From NCBI GenBank assembly GCA_002083475.1, contig LWDI01000019.1:1-35301 (forward strand): a stretch of 35,301 nt of DNA, written 5' to 3'. This DNA comes from Proteobacteria bacterium SG_bin5. GTDB taxonomy: Bacteria > Pseudomonadota > Alphaproteobacteria > Sphingomonadales > Sphingomonadaceae. Of the stretch, positions 15,983-24,290 are shown in pieces. The notes beneath the pieces were generated by a model. It did not search any database. It saw only the letters and a list, made by a program, of their open reading frames with translations, and had not been told where the DNA came from. A program made the translations under genes and the position numbers. Within the stretch, counting starts at the first letter, position 1; each line of letters opens with the position of its first letter.

Positions 15983-16248
15983 ACGGGGGAATGACGATGG
16001 ACCGCGCGATGTGGTTGGATCGCATCGGCGCGCAGCTCAACCGGCTCGCGACCGAAATCGAAGCGCTGGGCGAGGTGCTGTGCGCCGACCCCGAGCTGAT
16101 GCAGCGCAATTTGACGACGCTCCAGGCGATCGACGCGATCGCCCAGCAGCAAAATTGCCTCGCGCGGATCGTGACCGCCGAGGCGATGGAGCAGGCGGTC
16201 GCCGAATGCAGCTTCGCCGAACTCAAGGAGCGGCTGCTGGCGGCCTGA
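15979..16248 (+). CDS. small helical protein closing the chemotaxis operon, function unknown
   Basis: An 89-residue, mostly helical protein starting MNGGMTMDRAMWLDRIG. It overlaps the stop of the pseudo-CheB by ATGA, so it is likely translationally coupled; ATG 15991 with GGGGGA upstream is an alternative start. The sequence has the heptad rhythm of helical hairpins ('AQLNRLATEIEALGEVLCADPELMQRNLTTLQAIDAIAQQQNCLARI', then 'AEAMEQAVAECSFAELKERLLAA'). I know no domain for it. Its fixed position after CheB2 makes a partner role for the pseudo-CheB or CheA plausible, but nothing in the sequence proves this. Confidence 0.72.
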   Translation: MNGGMTMDRAMWLDRIGAQLNRLATEIEALGEVLCADPELMQRNLTTLQAIDAIAQQQNCLARIVTAEAMEQAVAECSFAELKERLLAA

Positions 16249-16252
16249 ATTA

Positions 16253-16278
16253 GGGGGAGGGCGCGTGGCGCCTCCCCC
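16253..16278 (+). terminator. GC-rich hairpin between convergent genes, possible terminator
   Basis: GGGGGAGG (16253-16260) plus GCGC pairs with GCGCCTCCCCC (16268-16278), with one bulged G and a 3-base loop. It sits just after the last chemotaxis gene and before the end of the leftward flavoprotein gene. No T run follows, so it would be a factor-assisted or weak bidirectional terminator. Confidence 0.4.
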
Positions 16279-16301
16279 CCACCCCGGCCGTGCCCGTCCG
16301 G

Positions 16302-17759
16302 TCAGTCCATCAAGCGGCAATCGAGACAATCGGGCTCGGCCGGCGCGCCCGCCAGATCGCGCGCGGCGCGCAAAGCGCTGCGCAGGCCTTCCTCGATCAC
16401 GGGGTGGTAAAAGGGGCTGTCGAGCATCTCGCCGACGGTCAGCCGCGCTTGATGCGCCCAGGCGAGCAGATGCGCGAGATGTTCGGCATCGGGGCCGACC
16501 ATTTCGGCGCCCAGAAACCGCCCGCTGCCCCGCTCGACATAAACGCTCAGCCGCCCCTGGTTGCGGCGCATCACCCGCGAGCGGCCTTGCCCGGCGAAAT
16601 CGACCGCGCCGGTCACGAAATCGACGCCGCGCGCTTCGATCGAACGCAACGCCTCGCCCGCCAGCGCGATTTGCGGATCGGAGAATACCACCGACAGCGG
16701 CGAGCGCCGCTTGCGCCGCCGTAGCTGGGGGTAGCGCCCGGCATTGTCGCCCGCGATGCGTCCGAGATCGGCGGCCTCGTGGAGCAAGGGCACGTCGGGG
16801 GCGGCGTCACCCGCGATGAAGATATGGCTGTCGCCGATCCGTCCGGTCGCGGGATCGAAGCCGAGCGGCGTGCCGCGCGCATCGAGCGCGAGCCCCGAAT
16901 GTTCGAGCCCGATCAGATCGAGATTGGGCCGCCGCCCGGTCGCGGCGAGCAGATAATCGAACCGCTCCTCGATCTCGGCATCTGCTTCGCCGAGCTCGGG
17001 CTTGCCGCGATAGCGCACCACGACCTGATCGCCCTCGCGCGTTACCGAGGCGACCTCGGCCTCGGGATCGAAGCGATAGTCTTGCGCGAAGGCGGCGCGC
17101 GCGGCGGCGATCACTTGCGGGTCGGTGAGCGGCCCGACCAGCCCGCCCAGCCCGAACAGCCGCACGCGCACCCCCAGCCGGGCGAGCGCTTGCGCGAGTT
17201 CCATGCCGATCACGCCATTGCCGAACACCGCGACCGCGCGCGGCAGATCCTCCCAATCGAACACGGCGTCGTTCACGATCAGCCGGTCGCCGAGCGCGTT
17301 CCAGGCGGCGGGCCAAGTCGGGCGCGAGCCGGTGGCGATCACGATGCGCTTGGCCTCGACCAGCGCCTCGCCGACGCGCAAGCGGTGCGGCGCGACGAAG
17401 CGCGCGTCGCCGATCAGCCGGTGTTCGGCGGGCCAGCTTTGGACGTCGTCGAGCACGAAGCCGACGAAGCGATCGCGCTCGGCGCGCACCCGCGCCATCA
17501 CCGCGCGGCCATCGACCACCGGCGGCCCGGCTTCGACCCCGAAGCCGGCGGCGTGGCGAACGTGATGCGCGGCCTCGGCGGCGGCGATCAGCAATTTGGA
17601 GGGCATGCAGCCGACGCGGGCGCAGGTGGTGCCGTAAAGATGTTTTTCGATCAGCAGCAGCCGATCGCTATGCGCGCGGGCGGCGCGATAGGCGCTCATC
17701 CCCGCGCTGCCCGTGCCGATGATCGCGACATCGACGTGATGGGTGGGCTGGTCGGTCAT
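16302..17759 (-). CDS. dihydrolipoamide-dehydrogenase-like flavoprotein disulfide reductase with C-terminal CxxC
   Basis: A 485-residue class I pyridine nucleotide-disulfide oxidoreductase. The FAD motif 'VAIIGTGSAGMSAY' is near the start, and the redox disulfide is 'GTTCARVGCMPSK' (C46/C51). A second dinucleotide site 'VFGNGVIGMELAQALARLG' follows, then the FAD motif 'HIFIAGDAAPDVPLLHEAAD' and the His-Glu pair in 'FYHPVIEEGL'. The last 8 residues are CLDCRLMD, an extra CxxC not found in standard E3. It is not in a 2-oxoacid dehydrogenase operon and is clearly different from the lpd at 679, so its substrate may be another disulfide. ATG 17759 is chosen because the upstream extension is basic and lacks a ribosome-binding site. 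Convergent with the chemotaxis operon. Confidence 0.88.
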   Translation of the reverse strand: MTDQPTHHVDVAIIGTGSAGMSAYRAARAHSDRLLLIEKHLYGTTCARVGCMPSKLLIAAAEAAHHVRHAAGFGVEAGPPVVDGRAVMARVRAERDRFVGFVLDDVQSWPAEHRLIGDARFVAPHRLRVGEALVEAKRIVIATGSRPTWPAAWNALGDRLIVNDAVFDWEDLPRAVAVFGNGVIGMELAQALARLGVRVRLFGLGGLVGPLTDPQVIAAARAAFAQDYRFDPEAEVASVTREGDQVVVRYRGKPELGEADAEIEERFDYLLAATGRRPNLDLIGLEHSGLALDARGTPLGFDPATGRIGDSHIFIAGDAAPDVPLLHEAADLGRIAGDNAGRYPQLRRRKRRSPLSVVFSDPQIALAGEALRSIEARGVDFVTGAVDFAGQGRSRVMRRNQGRLSVYVERGSGRFLGAEMVGPDAEHLAHLLAWAHQARLTVGEMLDSPFYHPVIEEGLRSALRAARDLAGAPAEPDCLDCRLMD

Positions 17760-17774
17760 GTCTCGTCTCCGAAC

Positions 17775-17797
17775 GTCGCGCCTCGGTGGGGCGCGAC
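17775..17797. other. 8-bp inverted repeat in the leader of the flavoprotein gene
   Basis: GTCGCGCC (17775-17782) and GGCGCGAC (17790-17797) are perfect complements with a 7-base spacer. It lies 15 bp upstream of the leftward start codon, within the 225-bp region shared with the divergent argD. It could be an operator or a leader hairpin. I see nothing else clear in this gap. Confidence 0.3.
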
Positions 17798-17984
17798 ACT
17801 TGATCGCTGAGATGGTCGGGCCGCCGTTCGTATGAAATGATCGCGCGAAACAGCGCATCGTTGCTCAAGGTGGAAGAATGGCGCGGACGTCCCAACCGTT
17901 GCGCTCCACGCCCAAGGCTTCTAAAACCGCGCTTCAGGGCGGCCCTGGTGTCGCCCTTTCGCGTTTCTGACAGGAGACCCGCCG

Positions 17985-19181
17985 ATGCCGATCACCCCGC
18001 TCATGCCCGTTTACCCACGGTGCGATGTGCGCCCGGTGCGCGGCGAGGGCTGTTATCTGATCGGCGAGCGCGGCGAGCGCTATCTCGATTTCGCGAGCGG
18101 CATCGCGGTCAACGCGCTCGGCCATGGCCATCCCAAGCTGGTGCGGGCGATCGCCGATCAAGCGGCGACGCTGATGCACGTGTCGAACCTCTACGGCAGC
18201 CCGCAAGGCGAGCATTTCGCGCAGCGGCTGGTCGACGCGACCTTCGCCGACACGGTGTTCTTCACCAATTCGGGCGCGGAAGCCGTGGAATGCGCGATCA
18301 AGACCGCGCGCCGCTATCACTATGCCAATGGCAACCCGCAGCGGCACACGCTGATCACCTTCAACAACGCCTTTCACGGCCGCACGATGGGCGCGATCAG
18401 CGCGACCAACCAGCCCAAGATGCGCGACGGGTTCGAGCCCTTGCTCCCCGGCTTCGCTTATGCCCCGTTCGACGATCTGGAGGCCGCGCTCGCGCTGGTG
18501 AACGATCACACCGCCGGCTTCCTGGTCGAGCCGGTGCAGGGCGAGGGCGGCATCCGCCCCGCCTCCGACGCGTTCCTGAAAGGCCTGCGCGCGGCGTGCG
18601 ACGCGCATGGCCTGTTGCTGGTGCTCGACGAGGTGCAATGCGGCTATGGCCGCACCGGCAAGCTGTTCGCGCATGAGCTTTACGGCCTGACGCCCGACAT
18701 CATGGCGGTCGCCAAGGGGATCGGCGGCGGCTTCCCGCTCGGCGCGTGCCTGGCAACCGAGGAAGCGGCCAAGGGCATGGTGTTCGGCACGCATGGCTCG
18801 ACCTATGGCGGCAATCCGCTCGCGATGGCGGCGGGCGAGGCGGTGCTCGACGTGCTTTTGGAGCCCGGCTTCCTGGAGCGCGTGAGCACGATGGGCGAGC
18901 GGCTGCGCGCCGCGCTCGAGCAGATGATCCCCAATCACGATACGCTCTTCGAAAGCGTGCGCGGCAAGGGGCTGATGCTCGGGCTGAAGCTGAAGGACAG
19001 CGCGGTGGTGCGCGATTTCGTGGCGCATGCGCGCGATCATCACGGGCTGTTGACGGTGGCGGCGGGCGACAATGTCGTGCGCATCCTGCCGCCCTTGGTG
19101 ATCGAGGAAGCGCATATCGTCGAATGTGTCGAGAAACTCTCGGAGGCCGCGCGCAGCTTCGCGCCGGCGCTGGCGGCGTGA
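17985..19181 (+). CDS. argD: acetylornithine aminotransferase
   Basis: A 398-residue PLP-dependent class III aminotransferase. It starts MPITPLMPVYPRCDVRPVRGEG and shows 'YLDFASGIAVNALGHGHPKLVRAI', 'FFTNSGAEAVECAIKTARRYHY', 'NAFHGRTMGAISATNQPKM', the Asp-containing 'LLLVLDEVQCGYGRTG', and the PLP lysine in 'PDIMAVAKGIGGGFPLGA'. It converts N-acetylglutamate semialdehyde to N-acetylornithine in arginine synthesis, and the gene downstream, argF, is the next-but-one step. CAGGAGA precedes ATG 17985. Length and motifs are normal. The last 18 bp of the gene recur 174 bp downstream (see the argD-argF junction entry). Confidence 0.96.
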   Translation: MPITPLMPVYPRCDVRPVRGEGCYLIGERGERYLDFASGIAVNALGHGHPKLVRAIADQAATLMHVSNLYGSPQGEHFAQRLVDATFADTVFFTNSGAEAVECAIKTARRYHYANGNPQRHTLITFNNAFHGRTMGAISATNQPKMRDGFEPLLPGFAYAPFDDLEAALALVNDHTAGFLVEPVQGEGGIRPASDAFLKGLRAACDAHGLLLVLDEVQCGYGRTGKLFAHELYGLTPDIMAVAKGIGGGFPLGACLATEEAAKGMVFGTHGSTYGGNPLAMAAGEAVLDVLLEPGFLERVSTMGERLRAALEQMIPNHDTLFESVRGKGLMLGLKLKDSAVVRDFVAHARDHHGLLTVAAGDNVVRILPPLVIEEAHIVECVEKLSEAARSFAPALAA

Positions 19182-19192
19182 CGGGCTCACGC

Positions 19193-19327
19193 AAATCCTC
19201 CCCAAGCGTGCTTGGGGAGGGGGACCAAGCCGAAGGCTTGGTGGAGGGGTATCGGCGCGAGGGCAGGCCCCTCCACCGTCCGCTTTCCGGCCGGTCCCCC
19301 TCCCCAAGCAAAGCTTGGGGAGGATTT
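19193..19327. repeat. REP/BIME-like element A between argD and argF
   Basis: A 135-bp element with perfect 15-bp terminal inverted repeats (AAATCCTCCCCAAGC). The internal hairpin ACCAAGCC-gaa-GGCTTGGT is at 19224-19242, followed by GGTGGAGGGGTATCG. The plan and several stretches match the element at 6884-7013, with the stem bases changed on both sides so pairing is kept. The 330-bp gap between argD and argF holds this element, a chimeric duplication (19333-19372) and a second repeat (19384-19486), and no supported gene. Confidence 0.8.
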
Positions 19328-19332
19328 TAGCG

Positions 19333-19372
19333 ATGCGCCACTTGCTGAACCTGTCCGGCGCTGGCGGCGTGA
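19333..19372 (+). pseudogene. chimeric duplicate of the argF start joined to the argD end
   Basis: Bases 19333-19357 repeat the first 25 bases of argF from its second ATG (19515-19539) with one mismatch. Bases 19355-19372 repeat the last 18 bases of argD including its stop (19164-19181) exactly. The copy is therefore a reversed-order junction, argF start then argD end, lying between two different REP-like elements. The frame opened by ATG 19333 runs 60 codons through the second repeat to 19515, but this peptide is a by-product. See the findings for possible origins. Confidence 0.68.
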
Positions 19373-19383
19373 GGCTTAATTCT

Positions 19384-19486
19384 CCCTCTCCCCTTCAGGG
19401 GAGAGGGTCGGGGAGAGGGGCCGGTGCGGCGCGCGCGGCCTGCGGCATCGCCCCTCTCCCAACCCTCTCCCCTGAAGGGGAGAGGG
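19384..19486. repeat. REP-like element B: paired 24-bp palindromes before argF
   Basis: Two perfect 24-bp palindromes in opposite orientation: CCCTCTCCCC-TTCA-GGGGAGAGGG (19384-19407) and CCCTCTCCCC-TGAA-GGGGAGAGGG (19463-19486), the second the exact complement of the first. Between them is GC-rich DNA. The pair can also fold as one large hairpin. It ends 25 bp before the argF start, so it would be in the argF leader or a read-through transcript. Confidence 0.8.
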
Positions 19487-19511
19487 CTAGTGGCACGAAA
19501 TCGCGGGGATC

Positions 19512-20432
<921 letters not shown>

Positions 20433-20502
20433 GCGGGCCGCGCGCGCTTCCTATCTAGCGGCATTCGCGCCCGCCCGTTGCGCGCGCCCCGATGGAACTA
20501 GC

Positions 20503-21417
20503 ATGGAAGACCTGATTCACACCGATCTCGACCGCGCGCTGGGCTTTACCATCCCCGGCCGCAACGCGCGCGGGCGTTTCGCCCGGCTGGGGCCGCTGCT
20601 CGACGAGGTGCTCGCCGCGCACGCCTATCCGCCGGTGATCGAGGCGCTGCTCGCCGAGGCGCTGACGCTCGCCGCGTTGATCGGCGCGACGCTGAAGGAC
20701 GCGGGCGGCCAATTGACGCTCCAGACCCAGACCGAGGCCGGCCCGGTGCGGCTGATGGTCGCCGATTATAAAGGCGGCGAGCTGCGCGGCTATGTGCAAT
20801 TCGATGCCGAGCAAGTCGCCGCGCTCGCCGAGGCGCCGGGCCTGCAAGCACTGTTCGGCGGCGCGGGCTATCTCGCGATCACCTTCGATCAGGCGCTCAC
20901 CGGCGAACGCTATCAGGGGATCGTGCCCTTGGATGGCGAAACGCTCGCCGAGGCCGCGCAAAGCTATTTCGCGCAGAGCGAGCAAATTCCCACGCTGGTG
21001 CGCGCCGGGCTGCGCCGCTTGCCCGATGGGCGCCGCGTCGCGGGCGGCTTTTTGCTCCAGCATCTGCCCGAGGGCGAGGAGGGGCGCGAGCGGCTGCACA
21101 CCCGGCTCGATCACCCCGAATGGCATCATGTCGAAGCGCTCGGCGCGACGATGGAGGTCGAGGAAATCGCCGACAGCGCCACCCCGCTCGAAACGCTCGT
21201 CTGGCGGCTGTTCAACGAAGAGCCCGAGGTGCGCGTGCTGAGCGAGCTGCCGCTCTCGCGCGGCTGCCGCTGTTCGGCCGATTATATCGCGCAGGTGCTC
21301 GCCAAATTCCCGGCCGAGGAACAGGCCGAAATGGCCGATGCCCAAGGCGTGATCCTGGTCGATTGCGCTTTTTGCGCCAAGCAATTCCCGATCCGGATCG
21401 GCGAGGGCGTCGGCTGA
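20503..21417 (+). CDS. hslO: redox-regulated chaperone Hsp33
   Basis: A 304-residue cytosolic holdase that is switched on by oxidative unfolding. The N-terminal domain has 'VIEALLAEALTLAALIGATLKDAGGQLTLQTQT' and 'LMVADYKGGELRGYVQFD'. The C-terminal zinc centre has the expected CxC (CRC in 'LSRGCRCSADY') and CxxC (CAFC in 'ILVDCAFCAKQF'), so redox control should work. It follows argF by 70 bp on the same strand, a frequent order in alphaproteobacteria. The ribosome-binding site is weak (GGAACTAGC). Confidence 0.95.
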   Translation: MEDLIHTDLDRALGFTIPGRNARGRFARLGPLLDEVLAAHAYPPVIEALLAEALTLAALIGATLKDAGGQLTLQTQTEAGPVRLMVADYKGGELRGYVQFDAEQVAALAEAPGLQALFGGAGYLAITFDQALTGERYQGIVPLDGETLAEAAQSYFAQSEQIPTLVRAGLRRLPDGRRVAGGFLLQHLPEGEEGRERLHTRLDHPEWHHVEALGATMEVEEIADSATPLETLVWRLFNEEPEVRVLSELPLSRGCRCSADYIAQVLAKFPAEEQAEMADAQGVILVDCAFCAKQFPIRIGEGVG

Positions 21418-21484
21418 GACGTTGCGCTTCGGCAATAGCGCCCCCATTTGTGCGCGGAGGCGGGCGCGCGGGAGGATGAGACGC

Positions 21485-21877
21485 ATGGTGCGAAAACGAG
21501 CCTGGATCGTCGCGAGCGTTTTGCTCGTCGCCGCCGCCAATCCCAAGGATCCGGCGGTTCTGGCGCAGATCGAGCCCGGCGCTTGGCAATTGCGCGAGCT
21601 CGGCGGCGCGGCGCGCGCGCTGTGCCTCACCGATCCGTCGAGCCTGTTGCAGATCCAGCACGGCATGGCCAATTGCCAGCATCGGCTGATCGAGGACGGC
21701 CCGCGCAGCGCGACCGTTCATTATAGCTGCCCCGGCGCCGGCCATGGCCGCACGGTGTTGAAAGTCGAAACCGGGCGCAGTCTCGCGCTCGAGACGCAGG
21801 GCATCGATCATGGCGAGCCCTTCGACCTGCGCTATCAGCTCACCCGCACCGGCGCGTGCCAGGCGGCGGCCCGTTAA
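21485..21877 (+). CDS. small exported protein of unknown function (DUF3617-like shape)
   Basis: A 130-residue protein. The N-terminal MVRKRAWIVASVLLVAAA is a signal peptide, and the mature part has 'IEPGAWQLRELG', 'ALCLTDPSSLLQIQHGMANCQHRLIEDG', 'ATVHYSCPGAGHGRTVLKVETGRSL' and a C-terminal Cys. Four Cys (two pairs) suggest periplasmic disulfides. The outline, an opening 'PG.W.l' strand, Cys positions and a 'Y.C.g.g' turn, resembles DUF3617-type proteins of sphingomonads; function unknown. GGAGG lies upstream of ATG 21485. The stop codon TAA falls inside a CtrA-like box. Confidence 0.8.
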   Translation: MVRKRAWIVASVLLVAAANPKDPAVLAQIEPGAWQLRELGGAARALCLTDPSSLLQIQHGMANCQHRLIEDGPRSATVHYSCPGAGHGRTVLKVETGRSLALETQGIDHGEPFDLRYQLTRTGACQAAAR

Positions 21878-21888
21878 GCCGGCGTTTA
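21874..21888 (+). promoter_or_regulatory. CtrA-like half-site pair TTAA-N7-TTTA
   Basis: TTAA (21874-21877), 7 bases, TTTA (21885-21888): one mismatch from the alphaproteobacterial CtrA consensus TTAA-N7-TTAA. It overlaps the stop codon of the exported-protein gene and precedes the candidate small RNA. A single short match in a long window has limited weight. Confidence 0.3.
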
Positions 21889-21889
21889 G

Positions 21890-21998
21890 CTGGGCTGTGC
21901 TAACCCATGTTCGTGTCCGTGATGGGCACGCTTTCCTCCCTAGGCTATTCGCAAAGCCTTACTGGGCCGCTCTCTCAACTGGGCGGTCCTTCTTTTTG
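21890..21998 (+). ncRNA. candidate trans-acting small RNA with CCUCC loop and intrinsic terminator
   Basis: The region between the exported-protein gene and queC has a sharply different composition and folds into three stems in series. They are CCCAT...ATGGG (21904-21908/21922-21926, prolonged by GTG...CAC), AGGCT...AGCCT (21942-21946/21955-21959) and a terminator (21964-21989) followed by TTCTTTTT. A single-stranded CTTTCCTCCCT (21931-21941) lies between stems 1 and 2 and is a perfect anti-Shine-Dalgarno, as in suhB and CuckooS-type alphaproteobacterial sRNAs. The 5' end is not defined by sequence. A riboswitch leader for queC is the alternative, but a strong terminator before a normal queC ribosome-binding site, with no preQ1-type signature seen, favours an independent RNA. 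Confidence 0.55.
21964..21997 (+). terminator. intrinsic terminator of the candidate small RNA
   Basis: GGGCCGC (21964-21970) pairs with GCGGTCC (21983-21989), one G-U pair, 12-base loop, followed by TTCTTTTT (21990-21997). This is the clearest intrinsic terminator on the plus strand of this window. Confidence 0.75.
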
Positions 21999-22061
21999 GC
22001 GGGTCTTTCGGCGGCGCGCGGTCTATCGCCCGGGGTGCCGCTCGGCTAAGGGGGCGGCGCT

Positions 22062-22748
22062 ATGAACGATCAGCCATATGCGGTGGCGCTGCTTTCGGGC
22101 GGGCTCGATTCGATGGTGGCGGCCGCGCGCGCGCGCGAGGACGGCTTCGCGCTGCTCGCGCTGTCGGTCGATTACAACCAGCGCCACCGCGTCGAACTCG
22201 CCGCCGCGCGGCGGATCGCGCACGCGCTCGGCGCCGCGCGCCACGTGATCCTGCCGCTCGATCTATCGGCCTTCGGCGGCTCGGCGCTCACCGCCGAGAT
22301 CGACGTGCCCAAGACCGGGGTGGGGGAGGCGATCCCGGTGACTTATGTCCCCGCGCGCAACACCGTGCTGTTGAGCCTCGCGCTCAGCTGGGCCGAGGCC
22401 GTGGGCGCGCGCGATCTGGTGATCGGGGTGAACGCGCTCGATTATTCGGGCTATCCCGATTGCCGCCCCGAATTCATCGCCGCGTTCGAGGACATGGCCG
22501 GGCTCGCGACCAAGGCCGGGGTGGAGGGCGCGCGCTTCACGGTCCACGCGCCGCTCCAGCATTTGACCAAGGCGCAAATCGTGCTCGAAGCCGCGCGGCT
22601 GGGGCTCGACGCGGGGATGAGCTGGTCCTGCTATGACCCCGCGCCCGGCGGGGTGCACTGCGGGCTGTGCGACAGTTGCCGGCTGCGCCAGCGCGGGTTC
22701 GCCGAAGCCGGGCTGCCCGATCCGACGGTTTACGCCCAGCGCCCATGA
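22062..22748 (+). CDS. queC: 7-cyano-7-deazaguanine synthase
   Basis: A 228-residue ATP-dependent ligase that converts carboxydeazaguanine to preQ0 for queuosine. The N-terminal PP-loop 'ALLSGGLDSMVAAA' binds ATP, 'VDYNQRHRVEL' and 'TYVPARNTVLLSLALSWAE' are the family segments, and the C-terminal zinc-binding Cys cluster is 'C...GGVHCGLCDSCRLRQRGF'. AAGGGGG precedes ATG 22062. It overlaps queE by 4 bp (ATGA), and together they cover consecutive steps. Confidence 0.96.
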   Translation: MNDQPYAVALLSGGLDSMVAAARAREDGFALLALSVDYNQRHRVELAAARRIAHALGAARHVILPLDLSAFGGSALTAEIDVPKTGVGEAIPVTYVPARNTVLLSLALSWAEAVGARDLVIGVNALDYSGYPDCRPEFIAAFEDMAGLATKAGVEGARFTVHAPLQHLTKAQIVLEAARLGLDAGMSWSCYDPAPGGVHCGLCDSCRLRQRGFAEAGLPDPTVYAQRP

Positions 22749-23374
22749 GCTATGCGGTGAAGGAAATGTTCCTCACGCTGCAAGGCGAGGGGGTTCATGC
22801 CGGGCGGCGCGCGGTGTTCATCCGCTTCGCCGGCTGCAATTTGTGGAGCGGGCGCGAGGCGGACCGCGCGACCGCGATTTGCCGCTTTTGCGACACCGAT
22901 TTCGTCGGCACCGATGGCGATGGCGGGGGCAAATTCGCCGAGGCGGCCGCGCTCGCGGCGGCGGCGACCGCGCTGTGGGGGGAAAGCGCGGGGGCGTTTT
23001 GTGTGCTCACCGGCGGCGAGCCGATGCTCCAGGTGGACGATGCGCTGGTCGATGCGCTCCACGCCGCCGGCTTCACCATCGCGATCGAGACCAACGGCAC
23101 GCTGCCGGCGCATCCGGGCATCGATTGGGTGTGCGTGAGCCCCAAGGCGGGGAGCGCGGTGGTGCAGCGCGCGGGCGACGAGCTCAAATTGGTTTGGCCG
23201 CAGCCGGGCACCGATCTCGCGGACGTCGAACGCTGGGATTTCCGCCATTGGCTGATCCAGCCGATGGACAGCGCCCAAGCCGAGGCCAATCGCCGGGCGG
23301 CGATCGATCTCGTGCTCGCCCGCCCGAAATGGCGCTTATCGCTGCAGACTCACAAGCTGCTGGGGCTGCGCTGA
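22745..23374 (+). CDS. queE: 7-carboxy-7-deazaguanine synthase (radical SAM)
   Basis: A 209-residue radical SAM enzyme that ring-contracts 6-carboxytetrahydropterin into 7-carboxy-7-deazaguanine. The N-terminus MSYAVKEMFLTLQGEGVHAG is diagnostic. The cluster motif is C-x14-C-x2-C (CNLWSG...ICRFCDTDF), the longer QueE variant. 'VLTGGEPMLQ' and 'IETNGTLP' follow. ATG 22745 overlaps the queC stop. The 3' end overlaps the convergent gene at 23336 by 39 bp. Confidence 0.95.
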   Translation: MSYAVKEMFLTLQGEGVHAGRRAVFIRFAGCNLWSGREADRATAICRFCDTDFVGTDGDGGGKFAEAAALAAAATALWGESAGAFCVLTGGEPMLQVDDALVDALHAAGFTIAIETNGTLPAHPGIDWVCVSPKAGSAVVQRAGDELKLVWPQPGTDLADVERWDFRHWLIQPMDSAQAEANRRAAIDLVLARPKWRLSLQTHKLLGLR

Positions 23375-24061
23375 GCCGCTCGCGTAAATCACTTCCTGCA
23401 CCGGGCCGCAGCGCCGCGAATCATATTCCTCGCGCTTGGTCCAGCAGGCGGCGTCGAGCCGGGGCATCAGATAGCGATAGCTCATCCCCAGCCGGCCCGG
23501 GAAAAATTGCTCGCCCCAGGGCTTGAGCGAATTGCGCAGCTCGCGCATCCGCTTGCTCGCGATGCTGTGCAGGCTGCCTCGCGGCATGAACAGCGCGTCG
23601 TGCGCGACGTCACCCGCCGTCTGGCAGAAGGTACGCTGGCCGGCGACGGTCGAAAAGCTCGAATAGATCTTCGTGCCATATTCGTCGAGCGCGCGCTGGC
23701 CGAGCGGCTTGCTCTTCTTCATCCGCGTGAAATAGCCGCCGAGCATGTCGAGCGATTGCTTGAGCTCGTCCTTGTGATCGAGCAGGATTGCGTTATAGCT
23801 TTGCACGGCGAGCAATTGCGGCTCGAACTGGCATTGCAACGCGGCGATGTTGAGCGCGGCGCGCATTGACCAAACGAGCCCCGCGCGCATTTCGGCCGGG
23901 CTGGCGCCGGGCAGCGGCACGATGATTCCCGGTTCGTCGCCACGCACCGGCGCGCCGCGCATGTCGGGATTTTTGAGGAAGAATTGCGCCTGCGCGGGGG
24001 CGGCCTGGCTCGCCGCCGCCAACGCGGCCGCCGCCGCCACCCATGTCCGAACGCTCGTCAC
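23336..24061 (-). CDS. exported protein of unknown function
   Basis: A 241-residue protein with a signal peptide ending AAPAQAQ, cleaved about residue 25. The mature part begins 'FFLKNPDMRG' and is largely helical ('AALNIAALQCQFEPQLLAVQSYNAILLDHKDELKQ', 'FTRMKKSKPLGQRALDEYGTKIYSSFSTV', then two C-terminal Cys). Four Cys in the mature part suggest two disulfides in the periplasm. The start is GTG 24061, with AAGGGGG upstream; no ATG fits. I recognise no domain. The 3' end overlaps queE on the opposite strand by 39 bp, and the codons of both look normal there. Confidence 0.75.
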   Translation of the reverse strand: MTSVRTWVAAAAALAAASQAAPAQAQFFLKNPDMRGAPVRGDEPGIIVPLPGASPAEMRAGLVWSMRAALNIAALQCQFEPQLLAVQSYNAILLDHKDELKQSLDMLGGYFTRMKKSKPLGQRALDEYGTKIYSSFSTVAGQRTFCQTAGDVAHDALFMPRGSLHSIASKRMRELRNSLKPWGEQFFPGRLGMSYRYLMPRLDAACWTKREEYDSRRCGPVQEVIYASGSAQPQQLVSLQR

Positions 24062-24224
24062 CGCCCATACCCCCTTGGGAAATCTGCCAAGATCGTTCCT
24101 CGCGCAGGACGCGGCGTGATGCAAGCCGCGCGCGCGGCTAATCGACCAAGACACGCGGCGGGTCGAATGGCAGGGCGGAACAAACGCGCGCAGGGTGCCG
24201 CCGGTCGCAAAAGTCGTCGCCACG

Positions 24225-24260
24225 AAAAAGGGCCGCCCCGGCGATGCCCGGGCGACCCTT
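24225..24260 (-). terminator. intrinsic terminator of the repeat lipoprotein gene
   Basis: Read leftward: AAGGGTCGCCC, a loop, GGGGCGGCCCTT, then TTTTT (bases 24225-24229 are A on the plus strand). The stem is 11 bp with one G-T pair. It lies 31 bp after the stop codon at 24291 and fits a rho-independent terminator well. Confidence 0.8.
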
Positions 24261-24290
24261 CGTCCGAATAAACGTCTCGCGACGAGAAGC

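Noticed and set aside
21890..22061. preQ1 riboswitch before queC
   Set aside because: No preQ1-type aptamer pattern was recognised, and the terminator stands alone about 65 bp before the queC start with a normal ribosome-binding site after it.
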